This document shows, in pieces, positions 8,121 to 16,064 of a DNA stretch of 64,000 nt (position 1 is the first letter of the stretch; every line of letters starts with the position of its first letter). The translations under genes and the position numbers were made by a program. This DNA is from Desulfobulbus oralis (GTDB lineage Bacteria > Desulfobacterota > Desulfobulbia > Desulfobulbales > Desulfobulbaceae): positions 1,835,501 to 1,899,500 of the forward strand of contig NZ_CP021255.1 in NCBI RefSeq assembly GCF_002952055.1. Reading direction: 5' to 3'. Under the pieces are notes generated by a model, which saw only the letters and a list, made by a program, of their open reading frames with translations, had not been told where the DNA came from and did no database searches.

Positions 8121-9179
8121 TCAGTCCACGGTCTCGGAAGAGGGCCGGAAGCAGCCCGCGCTCTGGTCAATGCCCTGCAGGAGGATATCGGGCCGGGGGT
8201 AAAGACTGGCGATCAGGCCGCTCTGTCTGCGGTTGATGAGGAGCCGGATGGCGGGTTCCGGCCGGGTGAGCATGTCGTAGTCCGTGTCCGCGTCGCCGGC
8301 GACAAGCCAGGGCCGGGCCCTGATGAAGCGGTCGATGACCACGTTTTTGCCGTCCCGGAAGGTCAGCGGATAATCGGTTGCGTTTTCCGGCAGCAGCATG
8401 CCGTTGGCGTCGATTGCGGTGCGCACGCCAAAGATGCCTTCCGCCCGGAGCGGGAAGCCCAGTACCGGCGCTACGGTCTGCACCAGCCATTCGCTGCTGG
8501 CCGAAACCACGTGGCATTGCAGACCATGAGTCTGCAAAAAGCCCATCAGGTCGCGCATTTCTGCAAAGGGCCGCAGGCCGGTTGGCAGGGTGACTGAGAT
8601 ATGGCCCAGCGGCTCCGGCAAACAGGCCTCAAGGGACAGGGTGGCCAGCGGTTCGGCCACGAGCTGACGCAGAACCTGCAGGCCAAAGGCCCTGAGTTCG
8701 TCCAGCCGGTGGCCGGCCTGCAGCTTGGCCAGCAGGGACAGCACATAGCGCGGCCCCAGGTGCGGCGCCTTGCGGGCATTGCTCACAAGCCAGGCCAGCA
8801 GGGCCACAAAGGGGCCGTAGGCAGGGGCAGCCTTGGCTTCGGCATACCGACCGGCCTGAATGAGCGGCCAGAGCCCGCGGTAGCAGGAGAGCAGCGCTTC
8901 GCGCAGGAGAGGCCAGGGCCGGCCGGCGAGCACCGCGCCGTCTTCCGGGATGAGCGCTGCCAGCGTGTCCGGGCAGATGCGGTAGCGCAGTTCCAGCATC
9001 TGTACCCGAAACAGCGCCTGGCCGATGTCCCGGAACACGCAGGTGTTGTCAAAGTCGAAGACCGCGGCCAGGGCCAGGCCACGCTCCGCCGGCGGCGGCA
9101 GGGCGGCCAGGGCCGCCTGGATGCGGGCGTAATTTCCAGGCAGCCAGTTGCCCTGATGGGCCTGCGTCAGTTCTGTCAT
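8121..9179 (-). CDS. HAD-superfamily phosphatase
   Basis: The product has 352 residues. Motif I is VFDFDNTCVFRD, where the first Asp is the nucleophile and the second the acid/base. Motif II is probably CHVVSASSEWLV. The Lys in RDGKNVVIDRFI and motif IV GDADTDYDML complete the set. A large helical cap lies between motif I and motif II (about residues 60-215). The layout resembles PSPase/phosphocholine-phosphatase type HADs acting on small phosphomonoesters; the substrate is not predictable. It is the last gene of a probable operon with the nitroreductase 20 bases upstream. Confidence 0.8.
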   Translation of the reverse strand: MTELTQAHQGNWLPGNYARIQAALAALPPPAERGLALAAVFDFDNTCVFRDIGQALFRVQMLELRYRICPDTLAALIPEDGAVLAGRPWPLLREALLSCYRGLWPLIQAGRYAEAKAAPAYGPFVALLAWLVSNARKAPHLGPRYVLSLLAKLQAGHRLDELRAFGLQVLRQLVAEPLATLSLEACLPEPLGHISVTLPTGLRPFAEMRDLMGFLQTHGLQCHVVSASSEWLVQTVAPVLGFPLRAEGIFGVRTAIDANGMLLPENATDYPLTFRDGKNVVIDRFIRARPWLVAGDADTDYDMLTRPEPAIRLLINRRQSGLIASLYPRPDILLQGIDQSAGCFRPSSETVD

Positions 9180-9199
9180 TGCCGCTTTCCCGGACCCTT

Positions 9200-9739
9200 T
9201 TATGAGCGCCAGGGCTCGCCAAGGCGTTCGCTGCTGATCCGGTCTTTGCGCAGTTCGGTTGGATCGAGAGCCGCCTTGCTTTCCGCGGGATAGCCGATGG
9301 CCACCATGGCGAGCGGCTGGAGATGCGGGGGCAGGTGCAGGATCCTGGCCACATAGTCCGGGGCGCTTTGCTGTTCGTCGTGCTCCCGGAGGCGCAACTG
9401 CACCCAGCAACTGGCCAGACCCAGGTCCGTGGCTTCGAGGTGCAGCAGAAAGGCAGCGATGGAGCAGTCCTCCACCCAGACGTCGCTGGCCGCGGTGTCG
9501 CCGCAGACCACAATGGCCAGCGGGGCGTGTTTCAGAAAAGCGGCGCCATGGGGCTTGGCTGCGGCAAGCTGGTCGAGCCGTTCCCGCTCGCGCACCACCA
9601 CGAGCTGCCATGGCCATTTGCTCTTGGAGGAGGGTGCCAGCCGGGCCGCCTCCAGAATCTGGTTGATTTTTTCTGTCTCCACCGGCTGTTCGGTGTAGCG
9701 GCGGACGCTTCGGCGGGTACGGAGCAGATCGAGCAGCAT
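9200..9739 (-). CDS. Nitroreductase-family flavoprotein
   Basis: FMN-dependent NAD(P)H oxidoreductase family; natural substrates vary. LLRTRRSVRRYTEQPV near the N-terminus is the phosphate/FMN-binding start. AARLAPSSKSKWPWQLVVV is the FMN loop, and AIGYPAE near the end is the usual C-terminal segment. I prefer the ATG at 9739 (179 residues), preceded by AGGAGAAGG. An upstream ATG at 9865 overlaps the preceding stop as ATGA and would add 42 low-complexity residues. Cotranscribed with genes on both sides. Confidence 0.82.
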   Translation of the reverse strand: MLLDLLRTRRSVRRYTEQPVETEKINQILEAARLAPSSKSKWPWQLVVVRERERLDQLAAAKPHGAAFLKHAPLAIVVCGDTAASDVWVEDCSIAAFLLHLEATDLGLASCWVQLRLREHDEQQSAPDYVARILHLPPHLQPLAMVAIGYPAESKAALDPTELRKDRISSERLGEPWRS

Positions 9740-9861
9740 GGCCTTCTCCTGTTGGTTGGGGCGTTGGGCCGCCTGCGCGGCAGACATTTGCTTGGTTTGT
9801 TGCGGCAAGAGGGTCAAAGCGGCTGAATATGCCCCGGGAGCGGGGTTGTTCAGCGGCATGT

Positions 9862-10194
9862 TCATGCGCGGATCAATTCCTCGCTCAACATCCTATCCGC
9901 AAAGTCCATGATGAAACGGCGCTGCTCCGGGGTGGCCATGGCGATGCAGGAACAGTGCAGGTTGTGGCTGCTGCGCACCAGCAGTTCAAAGCTCACCGAG
10001 TCCTTGCCCAGCACAACGGCGCAGTAGAAGGGCGCGCAGTCCTCGTGACCCGTCTGCGCCGGGCCCAGAAGTTCCGGCGGAATGGTCAGGAAAAAGACAC
10101 CGTTGAGCGCGCCGGGCTTCAGGGTGCGCTTGAGGAAGCTGTCCAGATTGTCGCGCTCAAGGAAACTCAGTTCATCGATCAGATAGGAACGCAT
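9862..10194 (-). CDS. Conserved hypothetical protein, 110 residues
   Basis: I do not recognise the family. The protein is soluble, with no signal or membrane segment. It begins RSYLIDELSFLERDNLDSFL and is mixed alpha/beta, with LNGVFFLTIPPELLG and a CSCIAMATPEQRRFIMDFA segment. It opens the probable three-gene operon with the nitroreductase and HAD phosphatase. Confidence 0.6.
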   Translation of the reverse strand: MRSYLIDELSFLERDNLDSFLKRTLKPGALNGVFFLTIPPELLGPAQTGHEDCAPFYCAVVLGKDSVSFELLVRSSHNLHCSCIAMATPEQRRFIMDFADRMLSEELIRA

Positions 10195-10442
10195 GGGGCT
10201 CCCGGGTGCTTTGGCCAGGCCTTATGCCCTGCCTGTTTGCGCCGCAACTGTACAGAAAGGCGGCACAAAAAACAAGGCGCAGTGCATCTGGAGGGAGCAG
10301 TCTTTCCGGGCAAGGCGCGGAAGGACCGTGAAGACGCCCCTGGCCCCCTTACAGAACACTGCCGGCTTTTTCCCATCCAGAGACGTCCATGCAGATGATG
10401 GCCGAAGCATGTTCTTCCCGATAAAATCCGGGCTTGGGCAAA

Positions 10443-10483
10443 CAAAAAAAAGCCTGCCGCTCTCGCGAGTGGCAGGCTTTTTC
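10443..10483 (-). terminator. Bidirectional-looking terminator after tRNA-Ser genes
   Basis: GCCTGCC and GGCAGGC flank a short inner stem (CTC/GAG). The hairpin has an A run on the left and a T run on the right, so it can act in both directions. On the minus strand it ends the tRNA-Ser pair. Confidence 0.8.
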
Positions 10484-10489
10484 ATATGG

Positions 10490-10578
10490 CGGAGAGAGAG
10501 GGATTTGAACCCTCGGTGGAGTATAACCCCCACACTCGCTTAGCAGGCGAGCACCATCGGCCTCTCGGTCATCTCTCC
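10490..10578 (-). tRNA. tRNA-Ser (anticodon GCT)
   Basis: The minus strand begins GGAGAGATGACCGAG and ends with the matching CTCTCC acceptor arm. The anticodon stem CTCGC/GCGAG encloses CTGCTAA, giving anticodon GCT. A long variable arm (class II tRNA) precedes the GGTTCAAATCC T-arm. CCA is not encoded. Discriminator G is as expected for serine. Confidence 0.95.
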
Positions 10579-10609
10579 CGAAAAATCGGCGTTTATCCGG
10601 GCCTCGTGG

Positions 10610-10692
10610 CGGAGGGAGTAGGATTCGAACCCACGGTGCTTGCGCACAACGGTTTTCAAGACCGCCGCCTTCAACCGCTCGGCCATCCCTCC
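10610..10692 (-). tRNA. tRNA-Ser (anticodon TGA)
   Basis: The minus strand starts GGAGGGATGGCCGAGCGG and closes with TCCCTCC. The anticodon loop CTTGAAA gives TGA. The variable arm is extended (around GTGCGCAAGCAC) and the T-arm reads GGTTCGAATCC. It lies 31 bases upstream of the tRNA-Ser(GCT) on the same strand and is probably cotranscribed with it. Confidence 0.95.
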
Positions 10693-11030
10693 AGGCGGGA
10701 TGTTCATACCATTTCGCTCAGGCGCTGTCAACAAGGAGGCCGCGGTCAGGAGCGGTGCAGGGCAAATTTATGGTCCACACAGGCTGCGCCGCGGCCCCAT
10801 GCCCCCGTATGCCGTTCGATTTTGCGCTTTTTCCGGACACAGACCGTGTGGCCGCCCGCTCTGATCAGGCCATTGGAAAATTCCGGGCCGGCGCTTATAG
10901 TGGAGCCCTGCAAACAGGACAGGGCCGAAGCGGCCACCACGGTGGCAACGGTCTGCGCATTGTCCGGCACAAGATCCGCCATGAGGCATGGATCCAGGAA
11001 ACGACAAGTTCAGGCAGGAGGGCAAGAGCC

Positions 11031-11612
11031 ATGCGTTTGTTGGTGCATCTCTGCTGTGGGCCCTGCGCGGCCTATCCCATGCCGCGGCTTCTGGCTGCGG
11101 GCCACAGCGTACAGGGTTTTTTCTTCAACCCGAATATCCATCCCTTTCAGGAATTCCGCAGGCGCCTGGATGCCCTGCAAACGCTGAGCCGTCTGCAGGG
11201 CTGGGAGCTGGTGGCGGACGAGCGGTACGGCCTGACCGAGTACCTGCGGCAGGTGGTTTTTGACGAGGCCAGGCGCTGCCGCCACTGCTATGACATGCGG
11301 CTTGAGCGTACAGCCAGAGAGGCGGCCAGGGGCGGCTTCGATGCCTTTACCACCACCTTGCTGTATTCCAGATATCAGCAGCACGAGCTGATTCGCGAGC
11401 GCGCCGGTTTTTGGGCCGGGCGCTGCGGCGTGGCTTTTTACTACGAGGATTTCCGCGAGGGCTGGCAGCAGGGCATAGACGAGAGCATCCGGCTGGGCCT
11501 GTATAGGCAGGCCTATTGCGGCTGCATCTACAGCGAGCAGGAACGTTACGACAGGGAGTGGCGGCGGGCGGAAAGAGCGCGGCAGCGGGCGGCCCGTCTG
11601 GCTGCCGGGTAG
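11031..11612 (+). CDS. queH: Epoxyqueuosine reductase QueH (DUF208)
   Basis: QueH reduces epoxyqueuosine to queuosine in tRNA, the last step of the Q pathway, as the iron-sulfur counterpart of cobalamin-dependent QueG. It has 193 residues. Cys pairs appear in LVHLCCGPCAAYP, ARRCRHCYDMRLE and AYCGCIYSEQER, the family's cluster-ligand set. FFFNPNIHPFQEFRRR is the conserved substrate-side segment. The ATG at 11031 is chosen because it puts LLVHLCCGPC at the N-terminus as in homologues and has AGGAGGG upstream. Confidence 0.92.
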   Translation: MRLLVHLCCGPCAAYPMPRLLAAGHSVQGFFFNPNIHPFQEFRRRLDALQTLSRLQGWELVADERYGLTEYLRQVVFDEARRCRHCYDMRLERTAREAARGGFDAFTTTLLYSRYQQHELIRERAGFWAGRCGVAFYYEDFREGWQQGIDESIRLGLYRQAYCGCIYSEQERYDREWRRAERARQRAARLAAG

Positions 11613-11614
11613 TT

Positions 11615-11657
11615 GCGGGCCGCCTGTGTACGCATGCGGCGTGGCGGCCCGCTTCTC
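11615..11657 (+). terminator. Terminator-like hairpin after queH
   Basis: GCGGGCCGCC (11615-11624) pairs perfectly with GGCGGCCCGC (11643-11652). The following TTCTCTT is a weak T tract. It separates queH from the convergent acyl-CoA synthetase gene. Confidence 0.5.
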
Positions 11658-11692
11658 TTGCATCCGCCCTGACGGGGCGTTTTCAGCGGGGC

Positions 11693-13489
11693 TTAAAGGG
11701 TATAGAGAAAGCGTTTGATCCTGTGGGTCGCGGTCTTGCTGAAGGGCTCGGGCCATACCAGCACCCGGTTGATGCGGGAGCTGATGGGCAGGCTCTCGTT
11801 CACCTCCCGCCGCATTTCGTTCAGGAGCCGGTTCAGATATTCCTGCCGTTTGGCGCGGTGATCGCCCCTGGTTCTGCTGTCCAGCCAGTCGGCATCGGGA
11901 TAGACCAGCGCCTCCAGAATACCCATGTTTTCCCGCACCAGCGATTCCTGCACAAAGGGCATGGCGTTGAGTTTGTGCTCGATGGCCTCGGGATAGATGT
12001 TTTCGCCGCTGGCAAGGACGATCACCGAGTTCAGGCGGCCGCAGATGAACAGATTGCCTGCCTCGTCCAGGCGGCCCAGATCGCCGGTACGCAGCCAGCC
12101 GTCCTCGATCAGGGCTGCTTTGGTCGCTTCAGGGTCGTTCAGATAGCCCTGCATGATGTTTGGCCCCTGGGCCTGAATCTCGCCGATGCCGGTTTCCGGG
12201 TCAGGGTTGTCGATCCGCAGCCGCACGTTGCGCACCGCTTTGCCGGTCGAGCCCGGGGCAATGCCGGGGTCGCCGACGGGACCGGCCGCCAGCAGCGGCG
12301 AGGCCTCGCTTACGCCATAGCCAACCACAAAGGGCAGACCGGCCTGGAGCAGAAAGCGCTCGATTTCCGGGTTGAGGGCCGCGCCGCCAATGCCCAAAAG
12401 CCGCAGGCGGCCGCCGAAAAAGTCCATCAGCCTGAGGCCCGCCTTGCGGAAAAACAGTTTCCTGATCGAATCGAAGCGGCAGAAAAAGCCCATCGTCCGG
12501 TTGTTCTCCAGTTGGGCCATCACCCGCTTCTTGTATATCTCTTCCAGAATCAGGGGCGCCACCAGCACGACCTGGGGCCGCTCGTGACTGCAGATCTTCT
12601 GTACAATCGCCGGAGTGGGCGTCCTGCCGACATAGGCGACCCGGCAGCCGCACAGCAGGGGCAGGAGCAGCCCCACCGTGAACTCGTAGGCATGGGAGAG
12701 CGGCAGCACCGACACAAAAACCGTGCCGGGCGCGAGCGCGATCAGGCCTGAGGCCGACTGGGCATTGGCGCAGAAATTGGCGTGCGAGAGCATGACGGCC
12801 CTGGGCAAGCCGGAGGCGCCCGAGGTGTAGAGAATGCATGCCAGCTCATCCGGCCCTACCTCGGGAAAGGGGTCCTGATTGCCGGATTTCAGGAGTCCAT
12901 AGCCTTCCTGCAAAAAATCGTCAAAGGCAAGGGGGGAGAGCAGACCAAGGGGGTCCTGGGCATTGTCCAGAGTGATCAGCGTTTCGAGCTGGTGCTGCAG
13001 GTCATAGATCTTGTCGAGCTGTTTCCCGGTGACAAAGAGGGTGTCGCAGCCAGCCTGGTTCAGCATATGGCGGAGGTCCATGGCCGGCGTTTCCGGAAAA
13101 ACGGGCACCACGGCGGCGCCCAGACGCACCGTGGAGAGCCAGGCTATGACCCAGTTGGCCGAATTCTCCCCCATAATCGCGACCCGGCTGCCCGGTCCCA
13201 CGCCAGCCTGTCTGAGGCGCAGGGCCAGGGCGAGAATCTGTTTGTGCAGCACGCCGTAACTGATGGCCTGTTCCAGCGCCTGACCAATGGCCGGCTGGGC
13301 GCTGTACTGGGCGCAGCTCAGGTCGATCAGGGCATTGATGCTGCCTGCTCCGGTTCGCAGGGCCGCAACATTTGCAGGCGACTCCGCAGGGCCTGGCATA
13401 TTTTTTGAAATATTTTCAACTGGTTGGACGAGAGTTTCCGTAAGAGAACCTGGATCCGTCGCTTCGACTTCCTGTCTGTTTGCGTTCAC
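11693..13489 (-). CDS. Long-chain acyl-CoA synthetase-like AMP-binding protein
   Basis: ANL-superfamily enzyme of 598 residues; members form acyl-AMP from a carboxylate and ATP, then usually an acyl-CoA. Visible motifs are ILYTSGASGLPRAVMLSH (ATP loop), VVGYGVSEASP (A5) and DGWLRTGDLGRLDEAGNLFI (A7-A8). The C-terminal segment is SKTATHRIKRFL. Two usual lysines are replaced: the P-loop Lys (PKG/PKA) is Arg, and the A10 catalytic Lys position reads HRIKR. The first 45 residues are a non-conserved leader. The gene is divergent from dacC-like. The substrate is inferred only from the fatty-acid-type layout. Confidence 0.8.
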   Translation of the reverse strand: MNANRQEVEATDPGSLTETLVQPVENISKNMPGPAESPANVAALRTGAGSINALIDLSCAQYSAQPAIGQALEQAISYGVLHKQILALALRLRQAGVGPGSRVAIMGENSANWVIAWLSTVRLGAAVVPVFPETPAMDLRHMLNQAGCDTLFVTGKQLDKIYDLQHQLETLITLDNAQDPLGLLSPLAFDDFLQEGYGLLKSGNQDPFPEVGPDELACILYTSGASGLPRAVMLSHANFCANAQSASGLIALAPGTVFVSVLPLSHAYEFTVGLLLPLLCGCRVAYVGRTPTPAIVQKICSHERPQVVLVAPLILEEIYKKRVMAQLENNRTMGFFCRFDSIRKLFFRKAGLRLMDFFGGRLRLLGIGGAALNPEIERFLLQAGLPFVVGYGVSEASPLLAAGPVGDPGIAPGSTGKAVRNVRLRIDNPDPETGIGEIQAQGPNIMQGYLNDPEATKAALIEDGWLRTGDLGRLDEAGNLFICGRLNSVIVLASGENIYPEAIEHKLNAMPFVQESLVRENMGILEALVYPDADWLDSRTRGDHRAKRQEYLNRLLNEMRREVNESLPISSRINRVLVWPEPFSKTATHRIKRFLYTL

Positions 13490-13647
13490 GATGCCGCTCC
13501 TGATTGGAAAAAACAGATCATCCTCTATCCTCCTACATACAGCATTCCTGCAAAAAAACAGAGCAATTTCCTTGACATGCCCGAAAAAGCACGGTTAGTT
13601 TCCCTGCAGGCTACCTTCTGCTCAAACTTCAACGCTTCGGATTGATT

Positions 13648-14868
13648 ATGCGTTTTTGCCACAGCAGTGTTCCGTTTTTTGTCTGCCTGCTCCTGTTCGC
13701 CTGCTGTCTGTCAGCCCCGCCGGCATCCGCTGCGGCGAAACAGGCAATCGCCACGCAAAGCAAGACCAGGGTGGCTGCGGCTGCCCCAAAGGCGGCCAAA
13801 GCGGCCGGCGTCAGGCGCAAAACAACCGGCAAGGCCACGGCTCGGGCAACAGCTGCCAAGGCACGGTCCGCCAAAGTCAAAAAGGCCGGAAAAAAGGAAG
13901 TTGCCGCAGCCAATGCCAAGCGGGGACGGGTGAGGTCCAGGTCGGGAGGACAGGGACAGCGGGCCGTTGCCAGACAAGCGCGTGTCGCCAGGACGGGCCA
14001 TGCCGCAGGAACCCGCATCCATGCCCAGGCCCTGCGGCAGGAGTCCGGTGCGGCCGCTCTCCGGCGTGGCGCCCCGGTTTTTTCCGGCGCTTCCTGCGCC
14101 ACCTCGCTTGACGCCCTGCTCAAGCTCAGCGCCAAGAGCTTCATGGTGCTGGACGTCGACACCGGTCGTGCCATTGTGGCCAAAAATCCGGATCTGCCCC
14201 GGCAACCGGCCTCGACCATCAAGATTGTGACCGGCCTGCTGGCCGTTCAGGCGCTCGGCAATAAGGACCGGGTGCCGGTCAGCCGGCACGCCGCCAGTAT
14301 GCCAGCCTCCAAGGTGAACATTCAGATCAACCACACCTACAGCGCGGACGATATGATCAACTCCGTGCTTCTGGCCTCGGCCAACGACGCCAGCGTGGCT
14401 CTGGCCGAGCGCATCGCGGGCAGCGAGGAACGTTTCGCCCAGATGATGACCTACAATGCCCGACGCTGGGGCGCGACCAATACGGTCTGCCGCACTGCCT
14501 CCGGCCTGACCATGGATGGCCAGCAGAGCACAGCCCGCGACCTGGCGATCCTGTTCCGCTACGCCATGCAGAACAGGGAATTCGCCAGCCGCATGCACCA
14601 GCGCACCGCCGTGACCGCCTTTGGCAGGACCCTGAGAAACCACAACAAGGCGCTCTGGAAGCTGGCCGGAGCGGTGGCCGGCAAGACCGGCTACACCGAC
14701 GCCGCGCGCCAGACCTATGTGGGCCAGTTCACCAGGAGCGGCCAGACCATTGTGGTGGCCATCATGGGCAGCGGCACCATGTGGGCGGATCTGGAAAAAC
14801 TGGTGGACTACGGTTTCCAGCAGAAGAAGCAGGAAATGGCCCGCCTGCGCAGTGTGGAAAACATGTAG
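13648..14868 (+). CDS. D-alanyl-D-alanine carboxypeptidase (peptidase S11) with a basic low-complexity tail
   Basis: A penicillin-binding serine peptidase trimming the terminal D-Ala from peptidoglycan stem peptides in the periplasm. It has 406 residues. After a signal peptide (FFVCLLLFACCLSAPPASA) comes about 100 residues of Ala/Lys/Arg-rich sequence resembling histone H1. The catalytic domain starts near residue 150: PASTIKI is S-x-x-K, LLASANDASV gives S-x-N, and VAGKTGYTD is KTG. No C-terminal amphipathic PBP5 anchor is obvious. The ATG at 13648 gives a clean signal; a TTG 6 bases upstream is possible. A terminator follows. Confidence 0.9.
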   Translation: MRFCHSSVPFFVCLLLFACCLSAPPASAAAKQAIATQSKTRVAAAAPKAAKAAGVRRKTTGKATARATAAKARSAKVKKAGKKEVAAANAKRGRVRSRSGGQGQRAVARQARVARTGHAAGTRIHAQALRQESGAAALRRGAPVFSGASCATSLDALLKLSAKSFMVLDVDTGRAIVAKNPDLPRQPASTIKIVTGLLAVQALGNKDRVPVSRHAASMPASKVNIQINHTYSADDMINSVLLASANDASVALAERIAGSEERFAQMMTYNARRWGATNTVCRTASGLTMDGQQSTARDLAILFRYAMQNREFASRMHQRTAVTAFGRTLRNHNKALWKLAGAVAGKTGYTDAARQTYVGQFTRSGQTIVVAIMGSGTMWADLEKLVDYGFQQKKQEMARLRSVENM

Positions 14869-14889
14869 GCAGCCTGTCTGTTCAGCCAG

Positions 14890-14927
14890 AAAAGCCCGGT
14901 GCGGATGCCTCGGCCGGGCTTTTTTCA
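14890..14927 (+). terminator. Rho-independent terminator after the carboxypeptidase gene
   Basis: AGCCCGG pairs with CCGGGCT around a 14-base loop, followed by six T on the plus strand. A shorter T tract on the other strand may also serve the convergent DUF1566 gene. Confidence 0.8.
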
Positions 14928-15011
14928 TGTCAGGCCGAGCCCGGCTGAGGCGCCGTTCTGCGGGCGACGGAACGGGCCAGGCCCGGCTCCTTGGTCTCGC
15001 TCCAGGCGTTT

Positions 15012-15968
15012 TTATTTGCGCCGGATTTCCTCATCCGTGCGGCACAGCCGGCCGAAGCCGCCCGGAATGGTGGCGGAGGCCCAGAAGATCCGGCCCTGTT
15101 TGTAGTCCACAAACCAGTGGCCGCCCCTTTTGCGCGGTGCATTGGCAAACACAAAGGGAGCGCCTGCCGAAAAGCAGCGGTGCAGATACTGGCCGTTCGC
15201 CAGCTTTTCATTTTCCATGAGCGACATGGCTTCCTCCAGACTGGGCAGGCGCCAGTCGTGAAAGCCGGCAAAGCCTTTCCTGTTCAGCTCGTCCACCGCA
15301 AGCCGCATCAGGCGGCAGCTCATAATGTCCAGGCCCGTGCGCTGCCACATGAGTCCGGTTGCCCTGTCGCTTATGGTCAGATCATCGCCGTTATCCACAA
15401 AGACATGGGGAAAGGCACCGCCAGGATTGCGCTCCTGGTCCGGAAAATTGTAGCGCTCCACCGCTTCGTCCACGTCCGCCTCGTCCAGTTCTCTCAGGCC
15501 CTGGGGCAGCCAGACCTGGGTCACGGGCTCCGGAATGGTCGCAGAAGCGCGCAGGGGCAGGCCGCTGGCCACAATCTCCGGCGCTTCCTCTTCCTTCAGC
15601 GGCACGACCAGCGAATCGTCGTCGGCCTCGATCACGTTTTTGACGAGCCAGTCCTTCAGCTCCTGATTCACGGCAAAGGTGCGGTCATAGTGGGACACTC
15701 TGCCCTGCTCCTGCACGCAGCGCCGGACCATCTCCTCCGGCGCCTTGATCTCGGCCAGTACCCGGGCGTATTTGACGGCGCGTTCCATCAGGCAGAGCTT
15801 GGGGGTCTTGCTCCAGCCGTCAACAAAAAAATAGTAAAAACGCTCATTGTTGTTGCGGAGTCGTTCCTTGCCGCCCCAACTCTCAAAGGTGCCGAAGGTG
15901 TACTCCGGGGTCATTTCCCAGTCTATCTGCGGCTTGCCGGCAACATCCAAATGTTTGAACAGGCTCAT
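15012..15968 (-). CDS. DUF1566 domain-containing protein
   Basis: The product has 318 residues and no signal peptide. The C-terminal third carries the DUF1566 (Lcl C-terminal) pattern: DRATGLMWQR, then GFAGFHDWRLPSLEEAMSLM, HRCFSAG, and GHWFVDYKQGRIFWAS. The first 180 residues are unassigned and acidic towards the middle. Proteins with this domain are common in Desulfobacterota and often linked to surface or signalling roles, but the function is unknown. It is divergent from glgX. Confidence 0.75.
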   Translation of the reverse strand: MSLFKHLDVAGKPQIDWEMTPEYTFGTFESWGGKERLRNNNERFYYFFVDGWSKTPKLCLMERAVKYARVLAEIKAPEEMVRRCVQEQGRVSHYDRTFAVNQELKDWLVKNVIEADDDSLVVPLKEEEAPEIVASGLPLRASATIPEPVTQVWLPQGLRELDEADVDEAVERYNFPDQERNPGGAFPHVFVDNGDDLTISDRATGLMWQRTGLDIMSCRLMRLAVDELNRKGFAGFHDWRLPSLEEAMSLMENEKLANGQYLHRCFSAGAPFVFANAPRKRGGHWFVDYKQGRIFWASATIPGGFGRLCRTDEEIRRK

Positions 15969-16064
15969 GAGCCCTCCTTTTTTGTTTGGTTGAACTATGC
16001 GGAAAAAAAGCTAGAATCAGCAGGCTTCCGCCGGGAAGTCTACTGTAAACATCGTACGCACTTT

